A program made the translations under genes and the position numbers. 64,000 nucleotides of DNA from Amaurobius ferox (Eukaryota; Arthropoda; Arachnida; Araneae; Amaurobiidae), in contig OX578147.1 in NCBI GenBank assembly GCA_951213105.1, forward strand, positions 126,251,822-126,315,821, read 5' to 3'. How positions within the stretch are numbered: position 1 is the stretch's first letter; each line of letters starts with the position of its first letter. Below, piece after piece: positions 45,627-58,986 of this stretch. Under the pieces are notes generated by a model. That model ran no database searches, was not told the origin of the DNA, and was given only the letters and a program-made list of their open reading frames with translations.

Positions 45627-45809
45627 ACAGGATCCGGTAAAACATACACAATGGGAACCGGATTCGATGTATCTATTAGTGAAGCAGAGAAAGGTATTAT
45701 ACCCCGAGCTGTTCATCAACTATTTGATGGAATAAATTCACAGCAAAATGAAGCTATTAATAAAAGTATTGCACCTCCTGAGTTCAAAATTGTTGCTCAG
45801 TTTATGGAA
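45627..45809 (+). pseudogene. KIF21-like: kinesin exon c (P-loop)
   Basis: 183 nt, acceptor TTTTTTAG, donor GTAAGT. It begins with TGSGKTYTMGTGFDVSISE, the ATP-binding P-loop and its KIF21-type extension, and ends with PEFKIVAQFME. The intron before it is 9.3 kb and filled with transposons. Confidence 0.92.
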
Positions 45810-46675
45810 GTAAGTGCTATAAAATTTCATTACTACTTTTGATTTTAACAGGGTTGTTATTTTAAATGTATATTTAGTTTATAAATTTTACTCTGAGATA
45901 TATTTTAAGTCTTGTTGAATCCTTTTACAGTCTACTAGCATAAATACCTGGCATTGCCTGGGATTTAAGATTTAAATCTCTGATTAAAATCACACCAGAA
46001 CATAAAAGTGAATTTTCATAAACCAAACATCTCTTCAATGATAGAGACATAGAAACACAAAACATAAAAAAAAATATTCTGTGCAGGTTTTATAGTAATG
46101 TCACCAGCAAAAGTTTTTGCCTGGTAGTAATTAGGTCAAATGATACATTTATTTTTTGACACACATTCTTGCCCTTGTTAGTATTGGTCTGATTGATTGG
46201 TTAGTATCTGATTTATTCTGCCGAAGAAAACTGTTGTTTGCCTTTTAAACCAGTTGATACCATATTTTAACCTTTATATGCTGTTGAATAACAAAATATT
46301 TTTTTTTTTTAGATATAAAATATATATATATATATTATGTAGTTAAGCATATTTATTCTTTTATTTCAGATTTTTTTCCAATTGCTGCAAGCAATTTTAA
46401 AAAGGTTTTTTTTATTTATTATTATTAAAATATTCTGTTAAAATATTAACACGAGAATAAATGTATAAGTAACTAAATTACACACTGCTAAAATCTGAAT
46501 GTCAAGTTTTACAAATTGAACTCTAAATTAAATGAAGACACATGCATACACAGACCTCAAGCAAAAATAGTTTATTTGTGCTCAAAGAAGACTAAAATGT
46601 ATAAATTCACCATAAACCCAAATTCAAATTTTTGGCCCTATTACAGTACTTTCTCTATACATATACTTGGTATTA

Positions 46676-47191
46676 CAGTCGACTCTCAATAATCCGCAAC
46701 ACTATAATCTGTAAATACCTATAATCCACAATACAGTTTGGATGTAAACTGTTAAATGTACAATAAATTACAATAATGTATTAAATTCTGCAAAAGTTAA
46801 TTCTGATACTGATTCTGGTGATAAAGGAGTTACTTTTGAGCATGGCTTATCTCTGGGATATAAATACCTTAACTGTGTACAGAAACAGAGTTTTATTGTA
46901 GAACAAGAAATAATGACTGTTCAGGCTATAAGAAACAATATTAAATCAAAAATCCTTAAAGGACAATTAAATCTATATTTGAAAATTTTTAAAACAAGTA
47001 GTGAAATTTATAAAATTGGCTATAATTTTGCTTTAAATGTATTGTAGCGTGATGTTTAATTAAATAACCCAGGATGTACTGATGTCTCATTTTTACACAT
47101 TAGTTTATGCAGTAATGACCTATAATCCACAAAATTTTATAATTCGCTCAACCTTTGGTCCTAAGCTGTGGGGATTAGAGGGAGTCTACTT
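46676..47191. mobile_element. pogo/Tigger-like DNA transposon relic
   Basis: The left end is CAGTCGACTCTCAATAATCC; the right end inverted reads AAGTAGACTCCCTCTAATCC. TA flanks both sides (46674-46675 and 47192-47193). A second internal block (TATAATCCACAA) also pairs. Inside, about 46793-46980 (plus) keeps an open stretch resembling a pogo/Tigger C-terminus: GVTFEHGLSLGYKYLNCVQK, then QSFIVEQEIMTVQAIRNNI. The catalytic DDD core is absent. It sits in the kinesin intron c-d. Confidence 0.75.
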
Positions 47192-47518
47192 TATAAAATG
47201 AAATTACTAGCAAGTGGCTGAATTTATTTTAGTTTATATATTTTTATATGAACATTCATATTTCTGAAGAACTTATTTTTCGATCTTGCTCGGTTATTTG
47301 ACAACTTTTCACTAATAGCTTTCAATACTTTTTCATACCTAATTTACCCATTGTTACTGTCTATCTAAGGCATGTTGAAAGAAGGTCACATGCATTATAA
47401 TCCTTTAGTCTGAAAGTTATAAAAAATTAATAGTTTTTTCTTCAGTAACAAACCATTGTTTCATTTTTCAAATATATAATATATTTTTGATGGACTTATT
47501 TGTTTTTGATATTTTCAG

Positions 47519-47572
47519 CTTTATAACGAGGAAGTTATTGATTTGTTGGAACCTGTTAGAGAAGAAGATAAG
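47519..47572 (+). pseudogene. KIF21-like: kinesin exon d
   Basis: 54 nt, acceptor ATTTTCAG, donor GTACTT. It encodes LYNEEVIDLLEPVREEDK, the conserved YNEEVxDLL helix. Confidence 0.9.
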
Positions 47573-47937
47573 GTACTTTTCCTGATTTTCATTATACTAT
47601 AAATACCAGATTATTTTTATTGTTTTTGCTTAATTAAATGCATATATATATTTTCCAATATAACAGTGACTCTCCAATAGTTTAACCTGGCAAAATCATC
47701 TTCCATTAAATTATTTTTTTTACAAACCATTTTCAACAATGTTATAAAACTGATTTATATATTTTGAAATAATGGTTTTAATTTCTGTTCTATAATGCTT
47801 TAATATTTACAATTTATAACTCAATTGTCATGTAGTCATTAATACAGTAGTTCTTACACATTCTGCATCATGATAATTTTCACCACATTTTGTCAAAATT
47901 GCCTGACTAAACAGCTTTAAGAGCAACACATGTAAGC

Positions 47938-48082
47938 ACAAATCAAATAATAATGCAGCATACAGCTGTATATCAAATAATTATGCAGTATACAGCAGGA
48001 TACACTGGATCCCCTTCATCAGTAAAGTGTCAATCCAGTGTATTCTCAAAACAACTGTATGCTACATTATTATTTGATTTGT
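47938..48082. repeat. palindromic hairpin element, 32-bp outer arms
   Basis: 47938-47969 and 48051-48082 are inverted copies with 30 of 32 matches (left starts ACAAATCAAATAATAATGCA). A second pair, 47999-48010 and 48033-48044 (GATACACTGGAT), nests inside. Total 145 bp, in the kinesin intron d-e. It is probably a small fold-back element. Confidence 0.85.
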
Positions 48083-49424
48083 ACTTAAATGCGTTTCTCA
48101 AATTTTCCTTATCCTTTGCACAAATAGATTATTACTTATTGATAAACAGTTTTAGTTTGGAATTTTGTCCCATGCTCAAATTTCCTTTTGGTGCAGGTAT
48201 TTTCTGTTTGATGAAGGCTGTCAACACTTATTTGAACAATATTTAAAGTCACAGATTCATAGCTAAAAGATATTCATTTGTTTTGGAGAAGGATATTAAA
48301 TTAAATGCAATTCAATTTTTTTCAACAAATTAATGTGGATTACTTAACTGTGAAATAATTTTTGTGTATGTATATATATATATATATATATATATTTAAA
48401 AATCTTTATAATAAATTTTATTAAATATTGTTCAATTTTGTTTTTTAAAATCTCATTTTGATTTGTCCCTTTTAAAGATCAATAAAATCTTGATTTATAT
48501 GAGGATTATTCTCCATCACTCTAATCCAGCATGTGGTGCTATTGTAATCTGTCATTTGTTTTTAGATCGTTTTATTGAAATTACACTACTAGAAATAGTT
48601 TTTGTGACTTTAAAAAAAAAATTGAGTGTGAACTAGCATTGTTCATTGTTAAAATAGACAAGTCATTTGCACATCAATACTATGAAGGCATAAATACAAA
48701 ATTAAAAAATATTTAAGGTGGGATAGCACCTTCCATTAATATCCAAAGGAAATTAAAGTTTGTTTTTTTAAAATAAAGCTGGGCAATGGCATTTGAAAGT
48801 CAATAAAAAGATCTAAATATTAATCCTGTTATTATATGCCATTGTATTACACAGGACTATTCAGCCAGTACTCATTGGCTAATGTAGATTACATGCCGGA
48901 AAATAAGTTGAATATAAATTTCAAACTATAGCTAGCATGTGAAAATTTACAGCCTTGTTGTTCAGAAACACAACTGCATTAATTTTCATCAAAATAATCA
49001 GCCAACCTCTGTAATCATTTAAACTAAGAAAATTGTGTTCTTGGTTTCTTCTGAGTTGCAATCTTGTTACATGATACAAAAAGCAAAGAAAGAAATTTCA
49101 GCAGCATGTCTAAAATTTGAAATGTTCTTTAATATGTAAGATATTTCTTTCTTTCTAATTTAAAATGGTAAAATTAACTGTTACTCTGTATTTAAAAATA
49201 TAAATCATGAAAAAATTAATGAGATAATAACCTCCCACCACCACCACTATTTTTTTAATTATAAATCTAATACTTCTATAAATATGAATCTAGTATATTG
49301 TTTTAATTGGGGACCGGTTAACTAAAAGTCCCAATTTAACATATCAAATTTAATGTTGTTTCACTAATTATGTTTCCTCCTGTTAATAGTGTAGTTGTGG
49401 AGTAAAAAGTAATTTTCATTTCAG

Positions 49425-49514
49425 GGTAAAAAATGTGTTAAAATTCATGAAGATTCTGATGGGCAAATTTATACAGTAGGCTTAACAACCTGTCCTATTA
49501 CATCAGCATCTGAG
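49425..49514 (+). pseudogene. KIF21-like: kinesin exon e
   Basis: 90 nt, acceptor CATTTCAG, donor GTGAGT. It encodes VKIHEDSDGQIYTVGLTTC, then PITSASE, matching the IRIHEDxxGxIYTVG strand of KIF21. Confidence 0.9.
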
Positions 49515-49802
49515 GTGAGTGAATTTTTGAAGAATCTAATTTATAGATATTTTAACTGAATGGCTGCATAGGCTCAGACCTGAGCATGGTGTGTCTCACG
49601 GTCTGAGTGGATCCACATATATCTTGGAATGTTTGGGGCTGTGCATTGTTTTAATAGGACCCAGCTTTTATAGTTTTCTAGCATGCAATATCAGGTTTTC
49701 TACATATGTTAGAAGAAAAGTAGAGAAATGCTAAAAGACTGCAAATTTGAAAATATGATATTTGAATAATTGGTTTTATGTAATTAAAAGTATGCTCAAA
49801 AT

Positions 49803-50605
49803 TACCCGATTATTAGAAAATTACGAGTGCTTAATCATCGTATCTTTTGTGCTTTGTGCGAAGAAATCAGTGCTGTTCATACTGTGCTTCTTCATCATAC
49901 TGAAGTACGGTGGCGCTACAAGGGCCTCATGCTAAACAGGATTTTTGAATTCTGCGAAGAAATTATACAGTTTTTTACTAACCAAAATTGTGATTTAGTT
50001 AAAGCTTTTGAAGAGAAGCAATACTTCGATTAGCCTACTTTGCAGATATATTTAACCACCTAAATGAATTAAAGAATTAAACACATCAATGCAAGGATTT
50101 GGTAAGAACATAATAAACAGCTAGTGAAAATTACCCCCATTTATTGAAAAACTAAAAATTTGGAAACGTCAAGTTGAAAATGGAAATTTTGCAAACTTTC
50201 CTTTTGCTTGATGCAATCCTTCTGGAAAATGAGAAAATAATAATTATACCTGAAATTACAATACACCTCCAACAATTAAGTGAATCATTTCATTGATACT
50301 TTACCATGGGAAATATTAGCAAAGTTCAGTGATACATACTGGATCCATTTCTATTTGATCCAGATTCGATGGACAACAGCGATTTAATAAAATATTATCT
50401 TATTGAAATACGAGCCAATGCACATATTCAAAGGGAATTTGAAAAACTGGACTTAGAACAATTCTGGTGTACACAGTTAGAACCTTATCCACAGCTGCCA
50501 AAAGCAGCATTGCAGACACTTTTACCATTTGCCACCACCTACCTGTGTGAAATAGGATTTTCATCAGTTTTGCACATAAAAACACAAAAGATCAATCATG
50601 CATAA
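49803..50605 (+). pseudogene. hAT transposase relic (ZBED5/SCAND3-like), C-terminal half
   Basis: Two parts are in the same orientation. 49803-50033 reads IIRKLRVLNHRIFCALCEE, LLHHTEVRWRYKG, LNRIFEFCEEI, CDLVKAFEEKQYFD. 50369-50605 reads LEQFWCTQLEPYPQLPKAAL, LLPFATTYLCEIGFSSVLHI, KTQKINHA, which is the hAT dimerisation region. TEVRW and FATTYLCEIGFS are diagnostic for the clade. Stops and frame breaks separate them, and the BED finger and N-terminal catalytic part are missing. It lies within kinesin intron e-f. No terminal repeats or 8-bp duplication were found. Confidence 0.88.
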
Positions 50606-50644
50606 AGCATTGATTATAAAACACTTTCCAACTTCAATGCAATT

Positions 50645-50965
50645 TTGTTTAAACATCTCTAAAATGCGATACATTCTTCATCTCTAAAATGTGATACATT
50701 CCTCGGTAATATTTTTAAAATTATCACACAATACTACATTAATTTATTATATTTGAAAACTTAAAACTTCATCGAAAAAAATGAACTTCATTCAAATGAT
50801 GGCATTGAAATATAAATTGCCTGGTTTAAACATCTCTAAAATTTGATAGATTCCTTGGTAATATTTTTAAAATTATCATAATACTACAATAATTTATTAT
50901 ATTTGTAAACTTCATCGAAAACAAATGAAATTTATTCAAATGACGTCATTGAAATATAACATGCT
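50645..50965. repeat. tandem duplication, about 165 bp, beside the hAT relic
   Basis: Two units share TTTAAACATCTCTAAAAT, TCGGTAATATTTTTAAAATT or its near-copy, TAATTTATTATATTTG and ACTTCATCGAAAA. A partial third follows near 51000-51060. Confidence 0.85.
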
Positions 50966-51697
50966 TGGCTCTCTATAAAAGCAGCATTTCATTCATAAAC
51001 TTTTTTCCATTCATTTCATTCATCACAATACTATAATTTATTTTATTTAAAAACTTAAGACCATGGAGGTACAAGTAATTAAACTCTATGCTTAATATTT
51101 CATTGAAAAAATCGTCTGCTTCTCTGTGTAAAATCAATGAATATTTCATTCATATCAGCTATATTGCAGACTCCATGAGATAAATAATTTGCATTAAAGA
51201 AATGCAGCAATTCTTATGCTATTCATTGTACATCTTTTGGTATTTACATTATCCATAAGTGAAAATTAGGCTTCATTGTAGAAATAATCGAAGTTGGATG
51301 ATCGTTTAAACTCAAATATATTGTAATTGTGTTGTTTCAGTATGTAGATGCACAGAATTTAAGCAAAAATAAAGCAGTTTTAGGATGGATACAACACTAA
51401 ATATGAATTAAAAAGAACTTTAAAAATCACAATTTTGACACAAGATGGATGCCATATTTTATTTTGAAGTGAGTCACGTAATCTCTTCATGTAATGGTCA
51501 TGTGATCTCTTCATATAAAAGGTGTAATTATTATTTTCATTTTTATTTTAAAAACTACTGAATATATTTTGCTGAAATTTTTTTTATATATTTTATGGAA
51601 TAATTTGAATATTTCCTAAAACTTTCGAAGCAATTTGTGAATTTTAAATTCGCTTAAAAAATGTTTGAAAAATTAGGTCCCATAGGGTTCAATGTAT

Positions 51698-51900
51698 TTC
51701 ATTTTTTCAACCCGGGTTCAATCCAAAACCAATTGGGTGACATTATTGATTTATATTCCCATAGGTCCCACAGACTATCTGAACAACATACTAAAATTTC
51801 ATTTTGATAAAGTCATTTTTATGGCAGTTATCATGCTAATGGACAGACAGACAGAATGAGCAAAGTCATAAACACTTTTCAACTATGTTGTAAAGTGCTA
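51698..51900 (+). repeat. interspersed repeat, family A, copy 2
   Basis: Direct copy of 1-219 (see that entry). It differs mainly by a shorter GACA run and scattered substitutions. Confidence 0.8.
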
Positions 51901-52174
51901 AAAAGCCAGAAATCGCTTAAATGCAACTGACGGCTCTTTCAAAAAAGGAGCTTCGCTTCAAAAGTATTATTATGAATAAACAACAACGTAACCATTAAAA
52001 ATTGAGATTTTGTTTTGTATGTATATGTATGTGTTTATTTTTCAATAAATAAATTATCTTGCAATAGATGTAATTTCCTAAATAAAGAAATAGAAACACA
52101 ATTTTCAAGGGGGTGCCGCTCACTAAAAAGTTTAAGAACCACTGAAAGAGGAAGGATGTATGGCTCATGTGATT

Positions 52175-52275
52175 ACTACTCCCATTGGGTTTCGGTCTAA
52201 ATTGGGTGGCACCCTTTGCTGTTCAAACAGTTATCTTACATCTTTGAGTATGACAGATGGTCTGGGTAGATAAAA
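52175..52275 (+). mobile_element. diverged SINE 3' fragment
   Basis: CCCATTGGGTTTCGGTCTAA, then GTTCAAACAGTTATCTTACA and GATGGTCTGGGTAGA with a short A-rich tail. It is older than the other copies, judged by its substitutions. Confidence 0.75.
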
Positions 52276-53477
52276 AAAAAGGATATGCAGGCATGTTTCC
52301 TTACGAAAGGTAATTTACCTCAACGTCATGCAATTCTGATAATAGTTATGTGAGTAATATTATCAGAATTATTCTGATAATTATGCGGCTATGGTATCTC
52401 TCTTTGTGTCATTGTGAGATGCTAGTTATATAATGAATTGATTTCCAATAAAGTCATATATAGCACACATTATGCGAGTTACATTTTTATTATAATAATA
52501 ACTACACGAAATTGGATCTTATTCAATAAGAAACCTTTTCATTCCATTTTGAATTCTTGGGAAAGGATTTTTAATTTAAAGCATTCATTTGTGCAAGTTT
52601 ATAGATGGTTAAAGGGTGCTATGGCAGGTGCATACCCGAGAGTTATTATAGTCATAGACTTACTGAAGAGAGGGGGAACAACAGAGGAGTGGCAGAAGCA
52701 TATGCAACTTGTTTTATTTTTATCTTTCTGATTTCAGCTAACAGTGTATATCAATAACAGTGATCTATCTATGTAACAGGCGACAGGGTCAAATAGCAGT
52801 CGGGTCTATGTACTCCACTTAAGACGTCTTGCAACTTTTCAATTAGGCTTCCTTTTTTAAAAATAACTAATTTGGTCACTGAAAATTCCTAACAAAAATA
52901 TGGCTGTGAAATGCAAAATAAGTAAAGAAAATTAACAATACATGTGCTTTTATTTCACTTTCCATCATTCTAGCAATCACGTGTATTTTTTTTTTACGAA
53001 AATAATTAGATGGATATTTATGCCTATAAATTTTCTTTCAACCTAGTTATTAAAGGACTTGATGGTTTTATTTAAGAAAAGCTATTGTTATCATTCACAT
53101 ATTTAGATTTAGTTCATTTATTTCAAAATCAACATGATTCTAAAGTATGGTCCTTATAGGATTATTAGTTTCCAAAAATTGGTTAGAAATGCATCTAATG
53201 ATTGTTATTTAGTATCTAACTTTGACAAAAAAATAAATAAATAAAGTAAAAATTCATTATAATTGTAATAGCCATTAAAACAGTTTGCAGTAAAAGGTAA
53301 ATTTATTAGAAATTTCTCTCATTAATTATATCGGTACTTTATTTTGTTTCATTTGTAATTTCATTATTTTGAACTTACTTATAAACATGTTTGACTTTTT
53401 AATGAATGTGCTAATATATTCCTTACATATTTATAAACAAAACTAATGTTTTTCTCTTTTTGAACGTCGCTCTTCAG

Positions 53478-53597
53478 TGTCTTAAAATTGGGGCCTTATC
53501 GCGTACTACAGCCGGCACCAATATGAATGTTCAGTCGTCACGATCTCATGCAATCTTCACCTTACATATAAAGATGCAAAGGCTCGTAGAGTTTGAT
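53478..53597 (+). pseudogene. KIF21-like: kinesin exon f (switch I)
   Basis: 120 nt, with acceptor at GCTCTTCAG and donor GTAAGA. It encodes [20 protein letters not shown] and [11 protein letters not shown]. About three residues normally found before CLK are missing. The intron sequence just upstream could encode a good match (VALQ before CLK), so the acceptor may have shifted. Confidence 0.88.
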
Positions 53598-54529
53598 GTA
53601 AGAAATTAGTGAATATGTGTTAATTTAAATTTTGTTAATTTAGCAAGGCTATATTATTTTCAAATGCTATTGACTTGTTAAAATTGGTGAAAAAGTATTG
53701 CCATTTTAATTGTTTGAAATATTTAAAATATTCTTGATGGGATTAGCAATATGTTAATAAAGCAGATAATTTATCTTACACTCTTAGTATTTTTAAACTC
53801 ATTTTGGTTATTGCCATTGTTTTTGAAATGGTTATATCTTTTTTTTTTTTTTAACTTCTGATTAGATAAGTGGTTTAGAAATTTTTTATAAAACTTAATC
53901 CAAAATATAATGGCAACAAATGGATATTAATCTCATATCACATTGTTTAGTATCATTGGTTTGTATGTAAACTAATATTTCATTCATGTAGTTAGAGAGA
54001 AGGAGATAAAACTCCTGTAGGTGAACAACAAAAAGATACCATATTGCTTTGAGAATTATATCTAGATGTCGCTCGTGTTAGTGAAGTCCTACCAGTTCTT
54101 TCACACGCAAAAAGAAGATAGGTATAGGATTTAGTATATATTTTTGATCATTTTTAAATTAATGTTCCTTAATTTTAAGTAGAAAAAAAAAGTCTTTTTT
54201 TTCTAGTTGTAGAACAGGGTTGTTGTAGAACAATATATGTAGACAAAAATAAATTTGAATGCATAGGAATATTTTATTTTGTTTAGAATTTAATTTGCAT
54301 TGCATTGATATTTTTTTTTCTTCCAAAACTAACAGTTTAAATAAATATTGTTTAATTGAATATGAGCCTTTTGCCATAAAAATACCTTAAATGCGATGGG
54401 TACTCCTGCACCACCCGAATTATTATCTTAAATGATTTTAGTATTTTTCTGGCATGAAGTTTTAATTCTTTTTCCTCCATGATTTCATTATGGTATGAAA
54501 TATTTTGTTCTTTATATTTTGATCAATTT

Positions 54530-55095
54530 AGGCGACATTTAAAAAAGTCACAAAGTTGGACGGACGGACGGTCTGACTGACAGATAAACCTTACCAAAAC
54601 AACTTACATACTACATTTTTCTCTATTTGGTGATATTTTTAAAAAGTCAAGTTGGCGCTATCCAGTCGAATTTTTTGGCAAGTGTTATGGGCCGATGAAG
54701 AAATGGGTTGATGTGAACTTAATTTTGCAAAATATTGAATTTTTGTCATAGGCATTATTTTTATTAATTTAATGTCTATTTATCAATTTGGTGACATTTT
54801 CATTAATTGGGCAATATTTTTATTGATTTGTTGATATTTTAAAAAAGTTGCCAAATTTGTCGTCAAGTGACATACAAACTGTACCAAAACATTATTACAA
54901 TACTATCCTTTAATAAAATACAATTGATTTCATTGATGTAGCATCATTTTTATCAGTTTAGCAATATTTTTATCGATTTGGAGAAATTTTTGTCAATTAT
55001 ATAAAAATGTTTTTAAAAAGTCACCAAGTTAGCGATACTCCACCAAATTTTTCATCAAGCATTACGGATAGAGAAATGGAATATTCTTATAGTAA
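54530..55095. repeat. CGCCAA-family cluster, inverted relative to 13-16 kb
   Basis: Three units carry AGTCAAGTTGGCG, ATTGAATTTTTGTCAT, AATTTGGTGACATTTTCATT, AAAGTTGCCAAATTTG and TTTTTCATCAAGCATTACGG, the reverse complement of the unit phrase near 13-16 kb. They lie in kinesin intron f-g. Confidence 0.7.
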
Positions 55096-55699
55096 ATGAT
55101 AGATGAATTATTAAATATGAAGGTAACACATGTTGATCTGTTATGTTTTGTCCCATGTGTCAATTCTGCTCATATTTATGCAAAAGGGATAATTAAATAG
55201 TACCAATTGTAGTTATATAAAAAAAATAAAACCTAAAGAAACTTTAAAAAGTAAAAAAAAATATTCAAGCTTACAAAAACAAAAAAGAAATATCACCATT
55301 AAAAAATAGAAAGTTGTAACTAAAAAATGTTATAATATCAAATTGCCATGCTTTTACTTTTTTAATTTTGGTACATTTGGCGCTTGGCTGCCACCTTTTT
55401 CATGTTTTAAATAAATTTATTATATCTGTACTATAAAGCATTGTATGCAATTTAATTGTATCCATTTTCTTCCCTAAACATTTCTGCATTTATTTTTTAA
55501 TTAAATGTAGAAATTTGTAATTTAAGATGATTATGAAGGAAAACTATATTATTATTATTTTGAAAAGGTGGCTGGCAAGTGCTAAAGCTTAAGTGTACCA
55601 GAATTTGAAAAGTAAAAGCTTGGCAATTTGATACCACAACTTTATATTTTTAATGCTGATGTTTTTTCACATTTTAAGTTTGGCAGTTTTTTTTTACTT

Positions 55700-57950
55700 T
55701 TTTAATTTTTGGAGGGATATCAGTGCTTTTTTTAAATGGTTAATAATTTTTATCCTCATGCTTATTTAGGGCGTATCAAAAGAATTTATTTAGGATGTGT
55801 TACGCTCTTGCAGAGGTAAAAATGTAATATGTAGGACATAAAAAACAGTCGAATTAGGGCATAGCAATTGATGTTTCTTGCATCCGCTCATCATGCCAAT
55901 GGTATATTAGGCATCTGCGAAGCAAGCATGGCAGTGCCGCATATGCATTTCATGTTTTTACGATGCTTGGTTCAAAAGTTATGATCTGTTTAGGGAAGTG
56001 CTTTAACATGAGCAAGTTGAACAGTGTACTTACTATAAGTAGAGGTTTGTTCGGCTAGCTATTGGATTGCATTAGCTTCGTTTTGTTCATTACATGTTTC
56101 TTTGTTTTCTTTGTAGCTTGTCATTGCAGGCTGACCACTCTGCTTAATCTTAAAATTTTCCAAAGTTTTTGCAAAAATTTCCTTAATTTTCTACCAAAAC
56201 TATTGTTGGGTTATACTTTTGGATATTTAATAATTTTAGGAATTTTGTTTTTAGTCTAAACGTGTTCAGGGGTCTTATTTACATAGTCATTCTCTTTTAG
56301 TTATCTTTTCCCAATTGTTTAGGTTTTTGATATTCTTCTGTTCCAAATAGGTTCTTTTCCATAGGTTTTGTGTTAAAAACAGCGAAAGTTCGTTCTTTTT
56401 AGGTTTTAGCAATTTAAATTTATTGAAATTGGATAATTTGCAATTCCATTTATTGCCCTTTTTATTCCCTTTAATTTGATTCCAAATTTATTGCTCTTTG
56501 TTAAAAATTCGTTAATTCATTGCAATTTTTCAGTTTTATTCTATTTTCAGCTTTTTAAATATTTCAGAATCGTTCATATTTAAATTGTTGCCGAATTCGT
56601 ATATTCCAAATCATTTCACTTCATTTCTTTTTAATTTTCGTCTGCTTTAAAATTCCAATTCTCTTCTTTAAAATTTCGAGTTTTTAATTGGTTGACCGTA
56701 ATATTAAAATCGTCTGTCATTGATTATTTTATCGTTCATCGATAATTTTGTTTATAATCTGTGGTAGCGATGTTTCATAGTATATAAGTAAAAGTGCACA
56801 TTTTTACGCGCTCTTCTCTCTGAATTAGAACTCAAGATGTGATCTATTAAGCTGTTGTTCTAGCGTTTCCGTGCTAGCCGAACCGAAGTTCGAATTCGGC
56901 TTGAAAAGTTTCATTATTCCCGGCTGTGATGTTTTTTTTTTCCATGATGTAAATTGATTTGTTTATGTTTAGTATATAATCAATCAGCAGTCCTTTGCCA
57001 CTGTGCTCTCTGATGTTGTTTATGTCTGGAAGCTGCGAGAGTCCGGTGTTTGTTGGGTCTAGACTCACAGAATGAAGAGTCTTGCTAATCAGTTTCATAT
57101 CATCTAAATAATGATCAAAGATGTTTCACGATTTATGTGATGTCGGCCCAGGAATCTTACCGACCAATTAAAAATTTGTTTACCCTGACATGCTGCGAGC
57201 TCTATTTATGATGAATGGAATTCACATTTCCGAAGTAATTTAAGACTGATATATGCTAAGTTTTCCATTTTGATGTCAGCAGTCCGGTGCAGCAGTTGGG
57301 AGAAATGATTTTTTCGTTACTGGATGTCCAGCTGGTGTGGAGAATCCACTTTGAGTTGAATCTCATGGAACGGCCTTTTTCCGGATTTTCTGCAGGACAT
57401 AATTGTGACCCTGTGCCATGGATTTTCCTCTTCTGGTGTTCTCTGGATCTGCTTTACGTTTGGTGACTCTTCTGATGATTTTTCCTCCCGCTGAACTTTG
57501 CAGCTTATCTTGGAACCTTGGTGATATAATTCTTTTTCTTCAAAATTCAGACTATTTTACTTTTGCATTTTTTTAAAATTTAATTGAGCTGGCATAGAAT
57601 AAGACCCCTTAGACCTATATATTTTAGGTCACCTGAACCTGTGGTTATCTTTAAATTTTGTTGAAATTCCCTTTTGGCTAACTGATGTTCTTTTATTCTA
57701 AATTCAAGTTTTGGCAAATAATTGTATAATTTTAATATTGTTAACTGTAAAATTTAATATTCTAACGTTTTTTCTACCACTTACGACCGGTCATTCCATT
57801 TATTTAAATTATTTAGGATGTTTAATTTGTTTAGTTAATGAGATGTAAAATGTTTTGAAAATTCTTTAAAAGTGAAGTTTAAATTTTAATAAACGTTAGA
57901 TTTTTGAAAACCTAAATTCTGTGTTCTCTCTTTTATTTTAATATTTTTAT
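55700..57950. other. unassigned intronic stretch with a less AT-rich patch
   Basis: Mostly AT-rich, but 56830-56930 and 57270-57530 are more balanced, with pyrimidine-rich words such as TTTTCCTCCCGCTGAACTTT. The minus ORF at 56874-57098 (74 codons) has no recognisable motif. This could be a decayed retroelement leader. No terminal structure was found. Confidence 0.3.
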
Positions 57951-58034
57951 TTTTAGGAAAGTGCCGTTTTTAATATTTTACAGGATTAGTACATATTTGT
58001 ACACTTAGGGTAACTGGTCAATAGGTCCTCTTTC

Positions 58035-58135
58035 AGTTTATTTAAGAATTAGTTTATTTCTAGAATCCTTACAGTTTATTTAAGAATTCAGTTTATTTCT
58101 GGAATCCTTACAGTTTATTTAAGAATTTCAGATGA
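58035..58135. repeat. tandem repeat, about 43-bp unit
   Basis: CAGTTTATTTAAGAATT occurs three times and GTTTATTTCTGGAATCCTTA (or a near copy) twice. Confidence 0.9.
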
Positions 58136-58839
58136 TTTTAGATAACTTTTAGGTTTTAAGAACTTTGAGAACTTTGCAAATTTTTAGGTACTTTACAGGT
58201 TCAGAATGATTTAATTTTTTTTTTGATATATCATAAAATAAATGTTTAAAAAACCCTGGACACTATTCAGAAAATCTGCTATGATCCCAGATAAAATACC
58301 CAGGTTTAAGAGACTTAAATTTTATAAGTCAATGGATCTGTAAGCTTACCAAAAATGAACATAACATGAAAATACATTTTTAAATTAGCAATTATAAATT
58401 ATTAAACAAAAGTAACTACGGAAAATTAAGGGAATTCAAACAGATATTCCCAAGAAGTAGAAATGCAGGATTGTAGCTGTATTCTTCAGTCAAATTCTAG
58501 AAAAACACATTTGTTTTAAAAAGAAAGAGGCAAAAGGAAGTTCCAAAAATCACCCACAGAAATTTGTTGCAAAAAAAATGTGCTGGATATCACAAAAAAA
58601 AAAAAAGTCAAGAAGAAGAATTGCATATTCTCAATCCAGATTCTAACAAAGATTTATATATAGACACCCTGTATATTCTGTCATTGCATATATATATATA
58701 TATATTATAAAATTCTTTATATTCTGTGTCATATGAAATTAATGCCAATGCCAATGAAATATGTTATTGCTATTATTGAAATATAATGTTTTCTTGCTTT
58801 ATTTTGTAAAACTCAGCCATTTTTTACTTTTACTTTCAG

Positions 58840-58986
58840 TCAGATAATTCAGAAAAGACTTCAGATGAATTCGAAACATTGATGGCCAAACTCCATTTTG
58901 TAGATTTAGCTGGTTCAGAAAGATTAAAACATACCGGAGCAACTGGAGAACGTGCCAGAGAGGGAATCTCTATTAACTGTGGGCTG
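58840..58986 (+). pseudogene. KIF21-like: kinesin exon g (switch II)
   Basis: 147 nt, acceptor ACTTTCAG, donor GTAAAG. It encodes [20 protein letters not shown], then [20 protein letters not shown]. The Arg usually found after RLK is His here, a possible CpG-type change. Confidence 0.92.

Noticed and set aside
56874..57098. 74-codon minus ORF
   Set aside because: No recognisable motif, no splice context, and no second copy in the window.
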